A DNA stretch of 64,000 nucleotides from Paraburkholderia susongensis (GTDB lineage: Bacteria > Pseudomonadota > Gammaproteobacteria > Burkholderiales > Burkholderiaceae): positions 558,001 through 622,000 of the forward strand of contig NZ_FXAT01000001.1 of the NCBI RefSeq assembly GCF_900177725.1, given 5' to 3'. How positions within the stretch are numbered: the first letter of the stretch is position 1; the number at the start of each line of letters is the position of its first letter. This document shows, one piece after another, positions 61,573-64,000 of this stretch. Both the position numbers and the translations under genes were made by a program. Under the pieces are notes generated by a model that saw only the letters and a list, made by a program, of their open reading frames with translations, was not told the origin of the DNA and searched no databases.

Positions 61573-62439
61573 TCAATTGATCGGGCTGAGCAGCGCCGGC
61601 TGACCGAATTCGACGAGCTTCGCATTCGACTTCTCGAACCAGCTGCTCCAGAACTGCCGCAACGCAGCCATCGTCTTCGGATCGCGATACGCCTTCGTCT
61701 TGTCCGCGTCCTCGGTGAGAATGCCCGCGCCCAGCACGTACACGCGCGCGCCGCCGAAATCGCCGAACAGCGAAGCGTCGGCGACCTTCTTCAATTCGGC
61801 GGACGGGTCGATCTTGCGCACCGCGTTGTGCGCGTAGAAGCTGCTGATCGACGAGTTTTCGAGCATGTCCGAGACGAGGAACACCACGCGGTCCTGGGAG
61901 GGCGAATTGCGCACGCGGTCGGACAGATCCTTCAGGCTGGCGAGAATGTCCGACTTGGCGAGGTCGTTGGTCGCGCCGTTTTCGATCTCGATGAATTTGC
62001 TGGCGGCCAGCTTGCGTCCATAGCCAAGCTGGCCTTGCATGCACGCATCGAAATTACGCAACAGGCGCTCGCTGATATCGTCGCGATCCTTCTGCGCGAC
62101 CGGCTGCTCCAGGTAGCCGCGCGTGACCACGTCGGTGTAGTGCCCCTGGGTGAACGCGGAGAATTCGGCGAGCGTAAACGCCGAGCCCGGTTTCACCAGA
62201 CGCGCGAGGTTTTCGTTGACCTGCGCCTTCAGGTTCGCATCGAGCTGCGTGGTCTGATCGACCATCAGAAAAAGCTCCTGCTGCGGCACGGCGGCCGGCG
62301 CCTTGAGCTTGTTGGCCGCATAGCAGCTCGGCACGTCGTTGGTCGTGCCCGCCCAGCTCGCCGTCGCGGCGCACAGGCTGAGCACGCACACGCTGGCGGC
62401 GGCGCAAAGACGGATCGGCAGACGAGTCATGAATTGCAT
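61573..62439 (-). CDS. Secreted VWA-like protein of unknown function
   Basis: 288 residues: signal peptide (CAAASVCVLSLCAATASWA), then a domain with von Willebrand A features: QELFLMVDQTTQLDANL near 54-70 (degenerate D-x-T-x-S metal site), DRVVFLVSDMLENSS near 188-202 and GARVYVLGAGIL near 230. It ends in a long helix with FWSSWFEKSNAK. ATG 62439 is preferred; 62430 is possible. It starts 11 bases after the membrane-protein gene, so they are co-transcribed and likely partners, one in the membrane and one in the periplasm. Confidence 0.7.
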   Translation of the reverse strand: MQFMTRLPIRLCAAASVCVLSLCAATASWAGTTNDVPSCYAANKLKAPAAVPQQELFLMVDQTTQLDANLKAQVNENLARLVKPGSAFTLAEFSAFTQGHYTDVVTRGYLEQPVAQKDRDDISERLLRNFDACMQGQLGYGRKLAASKFIEIENGATNDLAKSDILASLKDLSDRVRNSPSQDRVVFLVSDMLENSSISSFYAHNAVRKIDPSAELKKVADASLFGDFGGARVYVLGAGILTEDADKTKAYRDPKTMAALRQFWSSWFEKSNAKLVEFGQPALLSPIN

Positions 62440-62450
62440 GAGTTCGCCCC

Positions 62451-64000
62451 TCAACCCAACAGTGAATCGAGTTCGGCGGAACGCTTCGCCTTCTCGGCGT
62501 CGGCGATGTCCGCTTCCGCTTTCTTGCGGCGGCCGATTTCGGCGATCACCGCTTTCTGCGTCGCCTCGTCCAGCGCGAGCACGTAAGCCTTCTTCTGCGC
62601 CGGATCGGCCAGCGTGCCGAGGCGCGCCATATGTTCTTCGATGCCGCCAGGCAGCGCCGTGCTCAGCGAAGCGGGGGCCGTCGTCGCGGGTGCGGCTTGC
62701 GGTGCGGCAGCGGTTTCCGACGCCGTGGTCGTCGTGGGCAATACCGGCACGGCCTGCGGCAAGGCTTGCGGCGCGACCTGCGATTGCGCAACGGATTGCG
62801 CGGCCTGCTGCGCCAACGCGGCCTGCGCATTCTTCGCTGCCGCGTCCGCCGCTTCGCGGGCCGCTTTCTCGCGCGCCCGGACCTGCAACTGCTCGAGGTA
62901 ATCGTCGAAGCTGAAGCGGTAGCCAGCGTGCGAGTTGCTGCTGTTTTCGGTCAGACGGCGCTGCAGATTCTGCAGTTGCGAATTGGCGAGCGCGATCAAC
63001 GGACGGAAGTAATCTTCGTAATCCTCATAAGTGGCGAAGCCGCGATTCGCGAGCCAGGCCGCATGACCGTCACGCGACGCGAAGCCGCCTTTGAAGCCCG
63101 CGTAAATACCGATGATCTGCGTCATCACGAAGATCACCGCCAGCGTGATGAAGGCGGCGATGCCCTCCGTCCTCGTCGACGCATGTTCGTCGCTTTGCGC
63201 CTTCGCGTCTGCCTTCTTCTGCGAGTCGGTGATGTCCGCGGGCAACGTGGCGGCGCTCGCGAACGGATTGCCGTTGTCGGTTGCGGTGATGCCGACCGTC
63301 TCGCGCGTCTGCTCGCCTTCCAGCGCGCTCATACGCATCCACGTCGACAGCACGGCGATCGCAATGATGACGACAATCGCCGCGCCCACCATGAAATAGC
63401 TGCCGTGCGCGCCGACGCGGTTGACGATCTGCTTGTACGAGGGCATGCCGTCATCGAGCGACTGGTTGCCCGACAGCGCGATCGGCGTGTGGAAGTCGCC
63501 CTTGCGGCCACCTTCCTGCCACTCCTTGCGGCAGCGGCGAATCAGATTCGAGCGATGCAGCTGATGGCCGGCCGCGTGCGTGAGAAACATCATCGCGACG
63601 CACAGCACGATCACGATCGCGAACATCAGCAGCGTGTGCGTGTTGGCGCTGCCGTCGCGCGCCATCCATGTGCCGAGCAGGTACGAAAAGCCGAGGCCTT
63701 CGGCGGCCACCAGCACCGTCAGCACGGCCCACAGCCAGATCGGCGTGGGCTTGCGGCCGTTGTCCTCGGCGCGCGACAGATACACGTTGCGGCGCTCGAA
63801 CTCGGTGCGCGAATGGTAGTGAACGAACTTGCCGTAGTCGGAGCACAACGTGCGTTCGGAATCGGTCCAGCCGGTCTTTTCGTCGGGCGTCGCGCTGCGC
63901 GAGAGCTTCGCCATCTTGCCGATCAACGGTACCTGATACCACCAGTGCATCAGCCGGAAATTGAGTGTGGCCCGATAGGCGAACAAGGTCGCCAGCACGA
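62451..64000 (-). CDS. Large membrane protein with Ala/Gln-rich tail, 5' end outside window
   Basis: At least 515 residues; a GTG at 63998 lies two bases from the window edge, so the start may be beyond it. Four membrane segments are seen (about 88-112, 124-146, 205-227 and 283-305), with soluble parts between. The region after the last span has FASRDGHAAWLANRGFATYEDYEDYFRPLIAL, then a coiled-coil-like Ala/Gln/Pro-rich stretch (about 370-455) and a C-terminal helix rich in Lys/Ala/Glu. No family was recognised. It leads the operon with the VWA-like and DUF6232 genes. Confidence 0.7.
   Translation of the reverse strand, partial: VLATLFAYRATLNFRLMHWWYQVPLIGKMAKLSRSATPDEKTGWTDSERTLCSDYGKFVHYHSRTEFERRNVYLSRAEDNGRKPTPIWLWAVLTVLVAAEGLGFSYLLGTWMARDGSANTHTLLMFAIVIVLCVAMMFLTHAAGHQLHRSNLIRRCRKEWQEGGRKGDFHTPIALSGNQSLDDGMPSYKQIVNRVGAHGSYFMVGAAIVVIIAIAVLSTWMRMSALEGEQTRETVGITATDNGNPFASAATLPADITDSQKKADAKAQSDEHASTRTEGIAAFITLAVIFVMTQIIGIYAGFKGGFASRDGHAAWLANRGFATYEDYEDYFRPLIALANSQLQNLQRRLTENSSNSHAGYRFSFDDYLEQLQVRAREKAAREAADAAAKNAQAALAQQAAQSVAQSQVAPQALPQAVPVLPTTTTASETAAAPQAAPATTAPASLSTALPGGIEEHMARLGTLADPAQKKAYVLALDEATQKAVIAEIGRRKKAEADIADAEKAKRSAELDSLLG

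Overview
This is high-GC DNA from a betaproteobacterium of the family Burkholderiaceae, most like Paraburkholderia, Caballeronia or Burkholderia. The evidence is the density of LysR, IclR and AraC regulators beside catabolic genes, the many MHS-type transporters, small families such as DUF3563, MXKDX-repeat, DUF2844/DUF3443 and DUF6232, and a BamC of betaproteobacterial type. The species cannot be fixed from the window alone. About 66 protein genes or gene remnants, one tRNA, one TPP riboswitch and a leucine-rich leader peptide are described.

Layout. 1-8.9 kb: an aromatic-catabolism cluster. It holds a broken-off ACMSD-like amidohydrolase, an APC permease, an AraC/XylS-type activator, and then an overlapping operon of PDR-type reductase, Rieske dioxygenase alpha and beta subunits, an isochorismatase-fold protein, an SDR and a dienelactone-hydrolase/NTF2 fusion. 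Tandem XylS-type half-sites lie before the operon. 8.9-12.7 kb: an MHS transporter and an M20D amidohydrolase with a divergent LysR. 12.7-16.1 kb: a shikimate/quinate module (IclR, shikimate dehydrogenase, MHS transporter) next to a beheaded remnant of a Tlde1-type toxin gene. 16.3-29.6 kb: a run of regulator/enzyme pairs (quinone oxidoreductase/LysR, MocR, DJ-1/PfpI, an XRE-MmyB regulator with a carboxymuconolactone-decarboxylase-like protein, LysR/LysE, SDR plus old yellow enzyme, LysR/NIPSNAP) and a decayed LysR copy.

29.9-31.4 kb: tRNA-Leu(UAA) followed by a small accessory patch. In it, a 20-codon stub of an hcp gene (type VI secretion tube protein) sits directly before a Tlde1-like L,D-transpeptidase-fold toxin and a two-helix candidate immunity protein, with unrecognised coding fragments on the other strand at both sides. 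This orphan T6SS effector/immunity module is the most unusual region. 31.5-37.5 kb: LacI regulator, complete ABC importer and a GpdQ-like phosphodiesterase, which together suggest uptake and hydrolysis of phosphodiesters. 37.6-45.8 kb: transporters, small envelope proteins, and a Tat-exported molybdopterin lipoprotein with its cytochrome b partner and a DUF1223 protein. 45.4-48.2 kb: rnk, then thiC under a TPP riboswitch, with a second pair of mutually exclusive hairpins ending at the thiC ribosome-binding site.

48.5-58.1 kb: envelope lipoproteins, lldP, a DMT exporter, bamC, and the DUF2844/DUF3443 pair, in which DUF3443 carries the sequence hallmarks of a two-lobed pepsin-type aspartic protease. 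58.2-60.1 kb: leuA behind a leucine-rich leader peptide that indicates transcription attenuation. 60.3-64 kb: an amino-acid binding protein and an uncharacterised membrane/VWA-like operon that runs off the window. No CRISPR array, rRNA, complete insertion sequence, prophage or replication origin was seen.
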